The notes under the pieces: generated by a model
Database searches by the model: none
What the model was told of the DNA's origin: nothing
Seen by the model: the letters and a program-made list of their open reading frames with translations, nothing else
Assembly: GCA_945486175.1 (NCBI GenBank)
Contig: CALYTA010000016.1
Coordinates: 1-10,089 of the forward strand
Length of the DNA: 10,089 nucleotides
Source of the DNA: an uncultured Clostridia bacterium
GTDB taxonomy: Bacteria > Bacillota > Clostridia > Oscillospirales > Butyricicoccaceae
Reading direction: 5' to 3'
Shown here: piece after piece, positions 1 to 5,330 of the stretch
Position numbering within the stretch: position 1 is the first letter of the stretch
Layout: each line of letters starts with the position of its first letter
Made by a program: the position numbers and the translations under genes

Positions 1-1
1 G

Positions 2-394
2 CAGGCACAGCCGGACGATGCGGGAGAGATGGACTACACCCGCGCCGTGGCGAAGGAGGACATCCGCGCAGCAATCCAGCGGGAACAGCAGGAGGAAGAA
101 CTGCCGCCGATTGATGTCGCAGATATTCCGGATATCCCGATTCCGTCCGATTTTATTGCGGATGAGCCGTCCGCTTTTGTCAAGACAGAGCGGCATGATG
201 CGGAGGAGGAACCGGATGATGTGCCGGAGCAGCTGATGAGCAGGCGCGGCATGATGTTTGTCATTATTGTCGTCGTGCTGCTGTTTTCCATTGCCGTCGG
301 CGCATGTGTGACTGTGCTGCGCGGTGATACGGCCCCGGCAGAGGGCTCCGGTTCGGCAGAGATCGGTTTCTGGTCTCCGGCAGACGGCGAATAA
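2..394 (+). CDS. 3' part of a single-pass membrane protein, function unknown
   Basis: The reading frame is open from the window edge to a TAA at 392-394, so this is probably the C-terminal 130 residues of a longer protein. An internal ATG at 29 exists, but nothing like a strong ribosome binding site precedes it. The first ~75 residues are very acidic and rich in proline and isoleucine (PPIDVADIPDIPIP), which suggests a disordered cytoplasmic segment. A basic SRR precedes one hydrophobic helix (MMFVIIVVVLLFSIAVGACV), followed by a short polar tail of about 25 residues rich in Gly, Ser, Ala and Glu. This suggests an N-in, C-out bitopic protein. I do not recognise a family. Coding character and the clean membrane helix support a real gene. 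No strong terminator follows it. Confidence 0.6.
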   Translation, partial: QAQPDDAGEMDYTRAVAKEDIRAAIQREQQEEELPPIDVADIPDIPIPSDFIADEPSAFVKTERHDAEEEPDDVPEQLMSRRGMMFVIIVVVLLFSIAVGACVTVLRGDTAPAEGSGSAEIGFWSPADGE

Positions 395-549
395 AGCCGG
401 ATGCGGCGGCATGGATTTGTATTCCGCTGAATGGTGAATATACCACAATATGATGAATATTCTGCGGATTTCTGGGCATTTTGGGGTAACGCTGCGAAAA
501 CAGGGGAAAAAACATCACACAATGAATCAAACTGGGGCGGACATCCCGG
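395..549. other. Intergenic stretch upstream of the glgA promoter
   Basis: No convincing gene is present on either strand. A 4-bp hairpin (GCCG/CGGC, 396-407) follows the upstream stop codon but has no T tract, so it is not a convincing terminator. AT-rich sequence at 436-462 contains the palindrome GAATATTC (455-462) and a partial inverted copy, GAATAT, at 436-441. This could be a regulator site or chance. Confidence 0.4.
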
Positions 550-578
550 TTGACAAGCATGCGGACATGTTCTATAAT
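550..578 (+). promoter_or_regulatory. Perfect-consensus sigma-A promoter for glgA
   Basis: TTGACA at 550-555 and TATAAT at 573-578 are separated by exactly 17 bp. Both hexamers match the housekeeping consensus in full. Transcription should start near 585, leaving a leader of about 110 nt before the glgA ATG. A perfect-consensus promoter implies strong basal expression, so control may act on initiation by a repressor or in the leader. Confidence 0.85.
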
Positions 579-612
579 TAGTCTGAGTAGAAGGATGCAA
601 TTTTTGTACAAA

Positions 613-632
613 GTTGCTATATGTTGCTATAT
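613..632 (+). repeat. Two tandem copies of a 10-bp repeat in the glgA leader
   Basis: GTTGCTATAT occurs twice back to back, directly after the palindrome TTTGTACAAA (603-612). All of this lies just downstream of the predicted transcription start. The 10-bp spacing is about one helical turn, as expected for paired protein-binding half sites. No function is known to me. Confidence 0.5.
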
Positions 633-638
633 TCTGGA

Positions 639-670
639 CGGCGGATTCCGCCGCAGGCTCACAGAGTGAG
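639..670 (+). promoter_or_regulatory. Two consecutive small hairpins in the glgA 5' leader
   Basis: The first is CGGCGG-att-CCGCCG (639-653) and the second is CTCAC-aga-GTGAG (658-670). Both are perfect stems with 3-nt loops, ending 10 nt before the ribosome binding site GGAGG (681-685). They may stabilise the transcript or modulate translation. They do not resemble a riboswitch class I recognise. Confidence 0.45.
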
Positions 671-695
671 GACATAAGATGGAGGAGCTTTAAAT

Positions 696-2135
696 ATGAA
701 AAACATATTGTTTGCCGCGTCGGAATGCGTGCCGTTTGTAAAGACCGGAGGTCTGGCAGATGTTGTCGGTGCGCTTCCAAAATCCCTGGATAAGGAAAAA
801 TATGATGTGCGCGTGGTTATTCCGGATTATACCTGCATCCCGCAGAAATACCGCAGCCGTTTTTCCTATTTCGGTAATTTCTATATGGATCTTGGCGAGC
901 TGGGCAATTTCTATGTCGGCATTATGACATGCGAGCTGGACGGCATCCGCTATTATTACATCGACAATGAGCATTTCTTCCACGGCGAAAAGCTGTACAG
1001 CGATATCCTCTGGGATATCCAGAAGTTCAGCTTCTTCTCCAAGGCAGTGCTTTCCATGCTGCCGTTCATCGGCTTCCGCCCGGAAATCATCCACTGCCAT
1101 GACTGGCAGGCAGCCCTGATCCCGGTTTATCTGCATGAAATGTTCCAGGATAACCCGTTCTATCGCGGCATCCGCACGGTTATGACCATCCATAACCTGA
1201 AGTTCCAGGGCGTCTGGGATATCAAGACCATGCGCCGCTTCACCGGCCTGCCGGGACATGTCTTTGTTCTGGGCCGCATGGAGTACAAGAAGGATGCCAA
1301 TATGCTGAAGGGCGGTCTGGTTTATGCTGACCGCATCACCACAGTCAGCGACTCGTATGCCAACGAGATCCGCATGCCGTATTACGGCGAGGGTCTGGAC
1401 GGCCTGCTCAATGCAAAGGCAGACACGCTCAGCGGTATCCTGAACGGCATTGACTATGAAGCATACAATCCGGCAACCGATCCGCTGATTGCGAAGAATT
1501 ATGACGCCAAGACCTTCAAGGAAGGCAAGAAGGCCTGTAAGCTGGCCATCCAGCGCGAGCTGGGCATGCCGGAGGATCCGGATGTCATGATGCTCGCTAT
1601 GATTACCCGCCTGACCGACCAGAAGGGCCTGGACCTGGTCGAGTGGGTTATGGAGCGCCTGGTTGCATCCCATATCCAGCTGGTTATCATCGGCACGGGC
1701 GATCCGCGCTATGAAAACCTGTTCCGCCACTATGAGTGGACACACAAGGGACAGGTTTCCGCGAACATCCTGTTCAACGAGGAACGCGCGCATCACCTGT
1801 ATGCGGCAGCGGATGCAATGCTCATGCCGTCCCGTTTTGAGCCGTGCGGCCTGACACAGCTGATTTCCCTGCGCTATGGCACCGTGCCGATTGTCCGTGA
1901 AACCGGCGGCCTGCGCGATACCGTCCAGCCGTACAACTGGTATGAGCAGACGGGCACCGGCTTCTCGTTCGCAAATTACAATGCGGATGAAATGCTGAAC
2001 ACCATCTTCTATGCGGAGCAGATCTTCTATGATGAGCCGGACGCATGGGCAGATATGGTAGAGCGCGGCATGAAGAAGGACTTCTCGTGGAAGGCTTCCG
2101 CGAAGAAGTACGAAGCGCTGTACGATTCCCTCTGA
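696..2135 (+). CDS. glgA: Glycogen synthase (ADP-glucose), GT5 family
   Basis: Transfers glucose from ADP-glucose to the growing end of alpha-1,4-glucan in the cytoplasm, the elongation step of glycogen synthesis. The 479-residue length is typical for bacterial GlgA. The N-terminal KTGGLADVVGALPK block (residues 16-29) holds the KTGGL motif that contacts the nucleotide sugar. A GT-B second domain follows a linker near residue 250. In the C-terminal half, SRFEPCGLTQL (the family's conserved Glu at residue 382) and RETGGLRDTV form the conserved acceptor/donor region. GGAGG at 681-685 sits 10 nt before the ATG and fixes the start. The gene appears monocistronic: it has its own consensus promoter and a strong terminator, and no other glycogen gene (glgC, glgD, glgB, glgP) lies in the window. 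The assignment is very secure. Confidence 0.97.
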   Translation: MKNILFAASECVPFVKTGGLADVVGALPKSLDKEKYDVRVVIPDYTCIPQKYRSRFSYFGNFYMDLGELGNFYVGIMTCELDGIRYYYIDNEHFFHGEKLYSDILWDIQKFSFFSKAVLSMLPFIGFRPEIIHCHDWQAALIPVYLHEMFQDNPFYRGIRTVMTIHNLKFQGVWDIKTMRRFTGLPGHVFVLGRMEYKKDANMLKGGLVYADRITTVSDSYANEIRMPYYGEGLDGLLNAKADTLSGILNGIDYEAYNPATDPLIAKNYDAKTFKEGKKACKLAIQRELGMPEDPDVMMLAMITRLTDQKGLDLVEWVMERLVASHIQLVIIGTGDPRYENLFRHYEWTHKGQVSANILFNEERAHHLYAAADAMLMPSRFEPCGLTQLISLRYGTVPIVRETGGLRDTVQPYNWYEQTGTGFSFANYNADEMLNTIFYAEQIFYDEPDAWADMVERGMKKDFSWKASAKKYEALYDSL

Positions 2136-2151
2136 GAAACAGAAATCCTGC

Positions 2152-2184
2152 AAAGCGGCAGACCGGATGGTCTGCCGCTTTTTT
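2152..2184 (+). terminator. Strong intrinsic terminator after glgA
   Basis: A perfect 13-bp stem (2152-2164 with 2169-2181) closes on a GGAT tetraloop. Its 3' side runs into six T residues (2179-2184). It starts 17 nt after the glgA stop and separates glgA from the spoVA operon. Confidence 0.93.
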
Positions 2185-2196
2185 GCGCGAAAAAAC

Positions 2197-2226
2197 GGAT
2201 AAACGATCCCGTGCCTGCACATACTA
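2197..2226 (+). promoter_or_regulatory. Sigma-G-type forespore promoter for the spoVA operon
   Basis: The -10 element CATACTA (2220-2226) fits the sigma-G consensus CATWHTA at every position. GGATA (2197-2201), 18 bp upstream, matches four of five positions of the GHATR -35 element. The start would lie near 2233, about 20 nt before the spoVAC ATG. spoVA operons are classic sigma-G targets, so position and identity agree. No good sigma-A promoter is seen here. Confidence 0.75.
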
Positions 2227-2254
2227 CCCTCCAAACGAACGGAGGGAACACAAA

Positions 2255-2695
2255 ATGGATGTTACACCGCAGGAATATGAACAGATGGTGCGTGAGCAGT
2301 CCAAGCCGTCACCGCTGCTGCGCGATATGGTGTGGGCATTTGCCGTGGGCGGGGCCATCTGCACGCTCGGACAGGCAATTCTGGACTTCTGGAAAAAGAC
2401 CGGGCTGAATGAAAAGGATGCCGCGTCCGCGACGTCGATCACGCTGATCGGGCTTGCTGCCCTGCTGACCGGTCTGCATCTGTATGAAAAAATTGCAAAG
2501 CATGCCGGAGCGGGCACGCTGGTGCCGATCACCGGTTTCAGCAATTCCGTGGCTTCCCCGGCACTGGAATTCAAAAGTGAGGGGCTGATTCTGGGCACGG
2601 CAGCGAAGATGTTCACCATTGCAGGCCCGGTGCTGGTATATGGCATCGGCGCGTCCATCGTGTACGGCGTCATCCTCGTGTTCCTCGGCGTGTGA
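2255..2695 (+). CDS. spoVAC: Stage V sporulation protein AC
   Basis: Membrane component of the SpoVA channel that moves calcium dipicolinic acid into the forespore and out during germination; SpoVAC is reported as a mechanosensitive channel in Bacillus. The 146 residues are close to the usual ~150. A short polar N-terminus (MDVTPQEYEQMV) precedes hydrophobic helices near residues 23-43, 57-75 and 122-146. The signature block AGAGTLVPITGFSNSV (near residues 85-100) leads into ALEFKSEGLILGTAAKMF. GGAGGG at 2241-2246 lies 8 nt before the chosen ATG. The frame is open further upstream, but those codons overlap the promoter and the glgA terminator. It is first of three genes, with 13 nt to spoVAD. 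Confidence 0.95.
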   Translation: MDVTPQEYEQMVREQSKPSPLLRDMVWAFAVGGAICTLGQAILDFWKKTGLNEKDAASATSITLIGLAALLTGLHLYEKIAKHAGAGTLVPITGFSNSVASPALEFKSEGLILGTAAKMFTIAGPVLVYGIGASIVYGVILVFLGV

Positions 2696-2708
2696 GGGAG
2701 GTGCGGCG

Positions 2709-3737
2709 ATGAACGGAAAACGGATGGGCATGGCGACAATCCGGCTGGAACGCCCGCCGCGTGTGCGTGCCTGGGCGGCTGTCGGCGGCAAAAAGGAAAA
2801 GGATGGCCCGCTCGGTGCGGAATTTGACCAGGTATTTTCGGACACCATGTGCGGAGAAAAGACATGGGAAAAGGCAGAGGTGCATTTGCAGAAGGTCGCC
2901 GTCGGCATGGCAGCGAACAAATGCAAGCTGCCGGTTTCCGCACTGGATATGATTCTGGCGGGCGACCTGCTGGGACAGTGCGTCGCGTCGAGCTATGCCG
3001 CGCGCGGCACACAGGTGCCATATCTCGGCCTGTACGGCGCATGCTCGACGATGGCGGAGAGCCTTGCCATCGGGGCATGCATGGTGGACGGCGGATTTGC
3101 CCAGCGCGTCTGTGCAGTGGCGTCCTCGCATTTCTGCACGGCGGAACGGCAGTATCGTTTTCCACTCGCCTATGGCGGACAACGCACCCCGACAGCACAG
3201 TGGACAGCGACTGCGGCGGGTGCCTGCATTCTCACTCCGGCAGCAGATGACTGTGCCCCTGTGCGCATCACACATGTCTGCTTCGGCAAGGTCTGCGATC
3301 TCGGCATTACCGACGCGAATAACATGGGTGCGGCGATGGCGCCTGCGGCCTATGACACCCTGCGCACCCTGCTCAGCGACACGGGCACGCAGCCGAAGGA
3401 CTATGACGGTATCTTTACAGGCGACCTCGGACAGGTCGGTTCCCGCCTGCTGTGCGAGCTGTTTTCCCTCGACCACATCGATATCAGTACCGTGCACGAC
3501 GATTGCGGCAAGCTGCTGTTTGACAGCAAACAGGATGTGCATGCGGGCGGATCGGGCTGCGGCTGTGCGGCATCCGTGCTGTGCGCGCACCTGCTGCCCC
3601 GGCTTGCGGATGGACGCATGAAGCGCATCATTCTCGCCGCGACCGGTGCGCTGATAAGCCCGACCAGTGTGCAGCAGGGCGAGAGCATTCCGGCGGTATG
3701 CCATGCCGTCGTGCTGGAATCCGGCGGGAAGAGGTGA
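2709..3737 (+). CDS. spoVAD: Stage V sporulation protein AD, dipicolinate-binding
   Basis: Soluble or peripheral SpoVA component with a thiolase-like fold that binds dipicolinic acid and is needed for its uptake into the spore. The 342 residues match the family (about 340). Recognisable blocks include GAEFDQVFSDTMCGEKTWEKAE near the N-terminus, DMILAGDLLGQCVASSYAAR, the thiolase-like GLYGACSTMAESLAIG, the RFPLAYGGQRTPTAQWT segment, and C-terminal HAGGSGCGCAASVL and ILAATGALISPTS. GGGAGGTG (2696-2703) supports the ATG at 2709; an ATG six codons later (MGMAT) is possible but worse placed. It is translated right after spoVAC, and its stop codon overlaps the spoVAE ribosome binding site. Confidence 0.96.
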   Translation: MNGKRMGMATIRLERPPRVRAWAAVGGKKEKDGPLGAEFDQVFSDTMCGEKTWEKAEVHLQKVAVGMAANKCKLPVSALDMILAGDLLGQCVASSYAARGTQVPYLGLYGACSTMAESLAIGACMVDGGFAQRVCAVASSHFCTAERQYRFPLAYGGQRTPTAQWTATAAGACILTPAADDCAPVRITHVCFGKVCDLGITDANNMGAAMAPAAYDTLRTLLSDTGTQPKDYDGIFTGDLGQVGSRLLCELFSLDHIDISTVHDDCGKLLFDSKQDVHAGGSGCGCAASVLCAHLLPRLADGRMKRIILAATGALISPTSVQQGESIPAVCHAVVLESGGKR

Positions 3738-3744
3738 TTTGGAT

Positions 3745-4101
3745 ATGCAATATATCAATGCATTTGTCGTGGGCGGCATCATCTGTGCACTCAGCCAGAT
3801 TCTGATCGATAAAACCAAGCTGACGCCTGCGCGCATCCTGACGGCATATGTTGTGCTCGGTGTCATTCTGACTGCCATCGGCATCTATAAGCCGCTGGTC
3901 GATTTTGCAGGCGCGGGCGCGACGGTTCCACTGCTCGGCTTCGGGTATACGCTCGCGGAGGGCGTCAAAACTGCGGTTGCGGAAAGCGGCCTGCTCGGCG
4001 CGTTTACCGGCGGCGCAAAGGCGGCAGCGGGCGGCATTTCTGCCGCAGTATTTTTCGGACTGCTGACGGCGCTGCTGTTCCGCCCGGCGGACAAAAGCTG
4101 A
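3745..4101 (+). CDS. spoVAE: Stage V sporulation protein AE (AEb type)
   Basis: Small integral membrane partner of SpoVAC and SpoVAD in dipicolinate transport. At 118 residues it matches the SpoVAEb form. Helices are visible near residues 4-22, 30-48 and 93-112. The block FAGAGATVPLLGFGYTLAEG resembles the equivalent block of SpoVAC, so the two membrane subunits look paralogous. The start is the ATG at 3745, placed 8 nt after GAGGTG (3731-3736), which overlaps the spoVAD TGA; a TTG at 3739 is too close to that site. Only 7 nt separate it from spoVAD, which implies translational coupling. No strong terminator follows before the antisense RNA promoter at 4122, so spoVA transcripts probably run to the hairpin at 4207-4238. 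Confidence 0.93.
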   Translation: MQYINAFVVGGIICALSQILIDKTKLTPARILTAYVVLGVILTAIGIYKPLVDFAGAGATVPLLGFGYTLAEGVKTAVAESGLLGAFTGGAKAAAGGISAAVFFGLLTALLFRPADKS

Positions 4102-4121
4102 GGCATCAAACCGTCAGAAAC

Positions 4122-4150
4122 TTGACAGATCCCGAGGATAATGCTATTCT
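4122..4150 (+). promoter_or_regulatory. Promoter of the putative antitoxin RNA
   Basis: TTGACA (4122-4127), a 17-bp spacer and TATTCT (4145-4150). The -35 is perfect and the -10 matches four of six positions. No open reading frame with a ribosome binding site lies directly downstream, but a terminator does, about 90 nt from the start site. The -10 lies inside a perfect palindrome, CTATTCT-g-AGAATAG (4144-4158). Confidence 0.75.
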
Positions 4151-4156
4151 GAGAAT

Positions 4157-4245
4157 AGAAAAAGAGAGACAGACCGGTAACGGTTCGTCCCTAGAGTACT
4201 GTTACAGTAACCCGTCTGAGGCGAAGCAGGCGGGTTACTTCTTTA
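4157..4245 (+). ncRNA. Putative type I antitoxin RNA (about 89 nt)
   Basis: The RNA is inferred from the promoter at 4122-4150, with a start near 4157, and the terminator hairpin at 4207-4238 followed by a T-rich tract. It carries no plausible coding frame. It converges on the toxin gene and is complementary to its last codons and stop. If the toxin mRNA reads through the hairpin, the RNA is complementary to its whole 3' end. Small internal stems are ACCG-gtaa-CGGT (4173-4184) and ACTG-tta-CAGT (4198-4208). The role as antitoxin is inferred from layout and from known Fst/TxpA-type systems. The end points are approximate. Confidence 0.65.
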
Positions 4246-4246
4246 T
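4207..4246 (+). terminator. Terminator of the antitoxin RNA, overlapping the toxin stop
   Basis: A 12-bp stem (4207-4218 with 4227-4238, one T:G pair) has an 8-nt loop, and TTCTTTAT follows on the plus strand. On the minus strand the same hairpin is not followed by T residues, so it should stop the antitoxin RNA and any spoVA read-through better than the toxin mRNA. The toxin TAA (4235-4237, minus) lies inside the stem. Convergent genes meeting at a hairpin are typical of par/Fst-type modules. Confidence 0.82.
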
Positions 4247-4321
4247 CTGAATCATCAGAGCAATCACAGCTACGACGAATAAACCGAACTGAAAAAGGTC
4301 GGAGTATGTAACGTATGCCAT
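4235..4321 (-). CDS. Putative holin-like toxin, type I toxin peptide (28 aa)
   Basis: A 28-residue peptide beginning MAYVTYSDLFQFGLF: a short polar N-terminus, one hydrophobic helix (residues 9-24) and a basic KK tail. The VTYSDLFQFxLFVVAxIAL pattern is what I know from Firmicute peptides annotated as 'putative holin-like toxin' (Hol_Tox family), which act as membrane toxins in type I toxin-antitoxin pairs. GGGGGTGAT ends 4 nt before the ATG and is nearly identical to the ideal GGAGGTGAT. An in-frame TGA lies shortly upstream, so the ORF cannot be longer. It has a good promoter at 4429-4457, a leader of about 100 nt and a convergent small RNA over its 3' end. It is easily missed because of its size. 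The 'holin' name is historical; no phage genes are near. Toxicity itself is inferred. Confidence 0.85.
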   Translation of the reverse strand: MAYVTYSDLFQFGLFVVAVIALMIQIKK

Positions 4322-4422
4322 GCAATCACCCCCTGTCCATCAGGAATTGGGAGCGAAAGAAGAAGTGCCGCTCCCGAAGAAAAGGGGGAGCGAACCGCCA
4401 CCGTTATGGTATGTCTCTCTCA
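4322..4422 (-). promoter_or_regulatory. Structured 5' leader of the toxin mRNA
   Basis: About 100 nt lie between the predicted start (near 4422) and the toxin ATG. The motif GGGAGCG occurs on the plus strand at 4349-4355 and 4386-4392, and its complement CGCTCCC lies between them at 4369-4375. The middle copy can therefore pair with either flank, giving two exclusive 7-bp hairpins. In the mRNA a CCCCCU from the 5' part can also pair with AGGGGG of the Shine-Dalgarno, which would hide it. Such masking is common in type I toxin mRNAs; here it is inferred by eye only. Confidence 0.5.
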
Positions 4423-4428
4423 GCTGTT

Positions 4429-4457
4429 ATTGTAGCAGATATCACAGAATGCGTCAA
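4429..4457 (-). promoter_or_regulatory. Promoter of the toxin mRNA
   Basis: On the minus strand TTGACG (4457-4452) and TACAAT (4434-4429) are separated by exactly 17 bp. Each hexamer has one mismatch to consensus. The start is expected near 4422, giving a toxin mRNA of at least 215 nt. The promoter lies immediately upstream of the methyltransferase ribosome binding site and is divergent to that gene. Confidence 0.8.
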
Positions 4458-4478
4458 TGTGGGAAGGAGGCCGAGGGC

Positions 4479-5267
4479 ATGGAGCGATGCAACAAAAGCA
4501 TTGATGGCGGAAAGGCATTTGACTGGGGCAGGACCTCGGAGGATTATGCGCGCTACCGCGATATTTATCCGCAGAAATTTTACGATAAAATCCTTGCGCG
4601 GGGGCTGTGCCGGGACGGACAGACCGTGCTGGACCTGGGCACGGGAACCGGTGTACTGCCGCGCAATCTGTACCGGTACGGCGCAGAATGGATAGCAACA
4701 GATGCATCTGCCGAACAGATTGCACAGGCAAAGCGGCTGTCCGCAGGCATGGATATTGCATATGAGGCGGTTCCGGCAGAGGAAATTTGTTATCCGCCGC
4801 ATACCTTTGACGTCATCACGGCCTGCCAGTGCCACTGGTATTTTGACCATGAACGGCTCATGCCGCAGCTTGCCCGCATGCTGAAGCCGGATGGCAGGCT
4901 CCTGCTGCTGTATATGGCGTGGCTGCCGTTTGAGGATGCCATTGCAGGCGAAAGCGAGAAGCTGGTTTTACAATATTCCCCGCATTGGTCCGGCGCGCGG
5001 GAAACGCGCCATCCCATCCTGTTGCCGGATTGTGTGTATACATCGTTCGAGGCAGTGCATCATGAGGAATATGACCTGTATGTGCCGTTCACACGCGAGA
5101 GCTGGAACGGACGCATGAAGGCATGCCGTGGAATTGGCGCATCGCTCATGCCGGAGGAAATCGAAAGCTGGGAGCGCGAGCACCGGGCACTGCTGGCACG
5201 CATCGCGCCGGAGAAATTTGAGGTTCTGCATTATGCCGCCATGCTTGAACTGCGGCCCAAAAACTGA
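4479..5267 (+). CDS. Class I SAM-dependent methyltransferase
   Basis: Cytoplasmic Rossmann-fold methyltransferase of the Methyltransf_11/25 type; substrate unknown. Of its 262 residues, motif I LDLGTGTGVL (residues 51-60) forms the glycine-rich SAM loop and D75 in TDAS is the expected ribose-binding acid. ITACQCHWYFD (113-123) is the motif IV region, and MLKPDGRLLLLYMAW is the usual post-motif strand. The C-terminal third, rich in Trp, Tyr and His, is probably the substrate lid. The ATG at 4479 follows AAGGAGG (4464-4470) by 8 nt and is preferred. The frame is open back to 4320, but the added sequence has no ribosome binding site and would cover the toxin leader and promoter. No clear promoter for this gene was found. 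It converges with hom. Confidence 0.88.
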   Translation: MERCNKSIDGGKAFDWGRTSEDYARYRDIYPQKFYDKILARGLCRDGQTVLDLGTGTGVLPRNLYRYGAEWIATDASAEQIAQAKRLSAGMDIAYEAVPAEEICYPPHTFDVITACQCHWYFDHERLMPQLARMLKPDGRLLLLYMAWLPFEDAIAGESEKLVLQYSPHWSGARETRHPILLPDCVYTSFEAVHHEEYDLYVPFTRESWNGRMKACRGIGASLMPEEIESWEREHRALLARIAPEKFEVLHYAAMLELRPKN

Positions 5268-5280
5268 ATTCTGTATAAGT

Positions 5281-5314
5281 ATAAAAAGCCGCGAAGCGTT
5301 TTGCTTCGCGGCTT
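5281..5314 (-). terminator. Intrinsic terminator for hom
   Basis: A perfect 12-bp stem (5286-5297 with 5303-5314) encloses a 5-nt loop. On the minus strand it is followed by TTTTTAT, so it ends hom transcription 17 nt past the stop. On the plus strand there is no T tract after the stem, so it would be a poorer stop for the methyltransferase transcript. Confidence 0.88.
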
Positions 5315-5330
5315 CGCTGCTGTATGGGAA

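Larger units (their letters stand above)
4164..4419. repeat. Inverted repeat shared by the 5' ends of the toxin mRNA and antitoxin RNA
   Basis: The left arm is 4164-4191 (plus strand) and the right arm is 4386-4419 (read on the minus strand). Read in each RNA's own sense, both start GAGAGACA, then share ACC, TAACGG, TTCG and TCCC in order, with a 6-nt insertion and small changes in the toxin arm. Each arm lies within a few nt of its RNA's predicted 5' end. About 190 bp separate the arms, and the toxin gene and the terminator hairpin lie between them. Confidence 0.7.

Noticed and set aside
679..693. A five-codon ORF (MEEL) just before glgA
   Set aside because: It is made of the Shine-Dalgarno sequence itself and has no ribosome binding site of its own.
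34..780. A 248-codon minus-strand frame across the region before glgA
   Set aside because: It covers the consensus glgA promoter and leader, has low-complexity translation and no known motif.
690..2234. A 514-codon minus-strand frame lying over glgA
   Set aside because: It is the antisense shadow of a confidently identified glycogen synthase. Its translation has no recognisable domain and there is no ribosome binding site.
4105..4127. GTCA/TGAC hairpin after spoVAE as a terminator
   Set aside because: Only a 4-bp stem without a T tract, and it overlaps the antitoxin -35 box.
4235..4321. Reading the 28-residue peptide as a phage holin
   Set aside because: No endolysin, tail or other phage gene is nearby. 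The convergent small RNA and the sequence pattern fit a type I toxin better.
4320..4478. A longer N-terminus for the methyltransferase
   Set aside because: The frame is open, but there is no ribosome binding site at the upstream ATG. The segment is fully used by the toxin leader and promoter, and the family begins near the MERCNKS start.
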